A stretch of DNA of 15,359 nucleotides. It comes from JAZNQL01 sp045531205. GTDB lineage: Bacteria; Bacillota; Clostridia; UMGS1883; UMGS1540. The notes under the pieces are model-generated. The model was not told where the DNA came from, searched no databases, and saw only the letters and a program-made list of their open reading frames with translations. This document shows positions 14,077 to 15,359 of this stretch, in pieces. Numbering within the stretch: the stretch's first letter is position 1; each line of letters begins with the position of its first letter. The stretch spans positions 1-15,359 of the forward strand of contig JAZSDN010000069.1 of the NCBI GenBank assembly GCA_045531205.1, written 5' to 3'. A program made the translations under genes and the position numbers.

Positions 14077-15359
14077 ATGGTATTTTCAAGCTTGCCGTTT
14101 TTGTTTATATTTTTACCGGCGGTTCTTCTTATAAACTACATAATTCCAAAAAGATTCCGTAACATTTTTCTGCTTTTTGCAAATCTTGTTTTTTATGCTT
14201 ACGGCGAGCCTTTGTATGTTATTGTAATGCTTGCATCAATGGCGGTAAACTTTATATTTGCAAAAGCAATTGAAAAATCAAACTGCAAAAAGACTTTGCT
14301 TATATTTGCTATAATACTTAACATTGGTGCGCTTTGTGTGTTTAAGTATACTTCTTTTATTTTAACAAGTCTTTGCAGTATACTGCCGTTTAGCTTGCCT
14401 GACGTAAACATTCCTCTGCCCATAGGTATTTCGTTTTACACTTTCCAGGCGGTATCTTATGTTATTGATGTTTACAGAGGCTCATGCCGTGCAGAAAAAA
14501 GTTTTATAAATTTTTCGACCTATATTTCGCTTTTCCCCCAGCTTATTGCAGGACCCATTGTGCGATACAGAGATGTAGATACACAACTTGTAAGCCGAAA
14601 ATCAGATTTTTCGGAAGGGGTTACGGCTTTTGTTTCGGGTCTTGCAAAAAAAGTGTTGCTTGCAAATCAGTTTGGCATTTTGTGGGACTCTATATCCTCT
14701 GCCCCACCCCAAGCAGGAATTATAGGTGCATGGCTTGGTGCTATTGCTTTTACCTTCCAGATATATTTTGATTTCAGTGGATACTCTGATATGGCGATAG
14801 GACTTGGAAAGATAATGGGCTTTAATTTCCCTGAAAATTTCGATTATCCTTATATGTCGCATAGCATATCGGAATTCTGGCGTCGCTGGCACATGACATT
14901 GGGCGCGTGGTTCAAGAGCTATATCTATATTCCCCTTGGCGGAAATCGCAAGGGCACAGGCAGAACTATCTTCAATCTTCTTGTTGTGTGGACTGTAACA
15001 GGAATATGGCATGGTGCAAGCTGGAATTTTATGCTGTGGGGAGCTTATTTCGGTGTGCTTATCGTGCTGGAAAGGCTCTTCCTCGGAAAGTGGCTTGAGA
15101 AGATACCGGCATTTTTAAGTTGGCTTTATACCTTTATCCTTGTAGTGTTCGGCTGGGTATTGTTCGAGGCTATCGATCCCACGACAGTTGATATCGGCGC
15201 AATGTTCGGACAGGTGTTCACTTATATCGGTGCGATGTTCGGTGCGAACGGAGTGCTGATGGACAATGAGGCTACAAAAGCTATTATGGATTATGGCATC
15301 ATGTTTGCATTGTGCATTCTCGGTTCCTCTGATGTTATCAAGAGTGTATGCGAGAAGAT
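14077..15359 (+). CDS. MBOAT-family membrane O-acyltransferase, 3' end cut by the window
   Basis: An open frame runs from ATG 14077 (AAGGAG at 14065-14070) past the window end, giving at least 427 residues of an enzyme usually near 470-500. It is a polytopic membrane protein that passes acyl groups, usually acetyl, to an extracellular acceptor (AlgI/PatA/DltB class). Seen motifs: L-P-I-G-I-S-F-Y-T-F-Q, I-A-G-P-I-V-R-Y-R, Y-F-D-F-S-G-Y-S-D-M-A, F-W-R-R-W-H-M-T-L with His272, I-P-L-G-G-N, and the catalytic G-I-W-H-G-A-S with His312. The SLH-SGNH protein and lipoprotein upstream are likely partners. Codon usage changes sharply near 14880: no ATC for Ile before it, mostly ATC after it, with TTC replacing TTT. 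The acceptor is unknown. Confidence 0.9.
   Translation, partial: MVFSSLPFLFIFLPAVLLINYIIPKRFRNIFLLFANLVFYAYGEPLYVIVMLASMAVNFIFAKAIEKSNCKKTLLIFAIILNIGALCVFKYTSFILTSLCSILPFSLPDVNIPLPIGISFYTFQAVSYVIDVYRGSCRAEKSFINFSTYISLFPQLIAGPIVRYRDVDTQLVSRKSDFSEGVTAFVSGLAKKVLLANQFGILWDSISSAPPQAGIIGAWLGAIAFTFQIYFDFSGYSDMAIGLGKIMGFNFPENFDYPYMSHSISEFWRRWHMTLGAWFKSYIYIPLGGNRKGTGRTIFNLLVVWTVTGIWHGASWNFMLWGAYFGVLIVLERLFLGKWLEKIPAFLSWLYTFILVVFGWVLFEAIDPTTVDIGAMFGQVFTYIGAMFGANGVLMDNEATKAIMDYGIMFALCILGSSDVIKSVCEK

Noticed and set aside
14484..14771. Plus-strand frame of 95 codons inside the MBOAT gene
   Set aside because: It lies in a different frame from the motif-bearing MBOAT product, is cysteine-rich in a random way and has no binding site.
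14602..15012. Minus-strand open frame of 136 codons opposite the MBOAT gene
   Set aside because: The plus strand encodes clear MBOAT motifs throughout. The minus-strand product has no recognisable domain, no ribosome site and a composition expected of a shadow frame.
1..15359. CRISPR array, tRNA, rRNA or insertion sequence
   Set aside because: No regularly spaced direct repeats, cloverleaf-like segment with CCA-type end, rRNA-like conserved stretch or transposase was found on either strand.

Overview
The window looks like an uncultured low-GC Firmicute, probably a gut Clostridia member. The indications are AT-rich DNA, strong AAGGAGG-type ribosome binding sites, sigma-A promoters, S-layer-homology (SLH) proteins and a lipoprotein of the DUF4358 type. 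No gene fixes the species.

Positions 1-314 hold no convincing gene: a possible old terminator, a good sigma-A promoter (181-210) and a leader of about 100 nt. From 315 to 11417 runs one tightly packed, same-strand block of 15 genes that reads as a podovirus-like virion and lysis cassette. In order: small terminase, tail fibre, an unknown 90-aa protein, a PBSX-like lysis triad (XhlA-like, holin-like, amidase), head-tail adaptor, portal, a zinc-ribbon protein, putative scaffold, major capsid, large terminase, a tail hub/nozzle candidate, an unknown 112-aa protein and a putative ejection protein. Neighbouring frames overlap or lie within a few bases, so this is probably one transcript, closed at 11464-11499 by a perfect bidirectional terminator. 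No integrase, repressor, replication gene, tail tube or tape-measure gene is visible. The block is either the late half of a prophage whose early genes lie left of the window, or a domesticated particle-forming cassette (gene-transfer-agent-like or PBSX-like). The intact frames, the codon-optimised capsid gene and the immediate host flank on the right make the second reading worth testing.

The right part is host chromosome. greA (transcript-cleavage factor) points left toward the cassette from a near-perfect promoter. Diverging from it is a cell-surface acylation cluster: an SLH-SGNH hydrolase fusion, a DUF4358-type lipoprotein and an MBOAT O-acyltransferase that runs off the window end. The MBOAT should move acyl groups across the membrane while the SLH-anchored SGNH protein works on wall polysaccharide outside.

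Two signals need a second look. First, the codon usage of the MBOAT gene switches abruptly near 14880: no ATC codon before it, mostly ATC for Ile after it. That suggests intragenic recombination or an assembly chimera. Second, a GTTATGC heptamer recurs five times, confined to the cassette and greA promoter/leader regions, and may be a shared operator.
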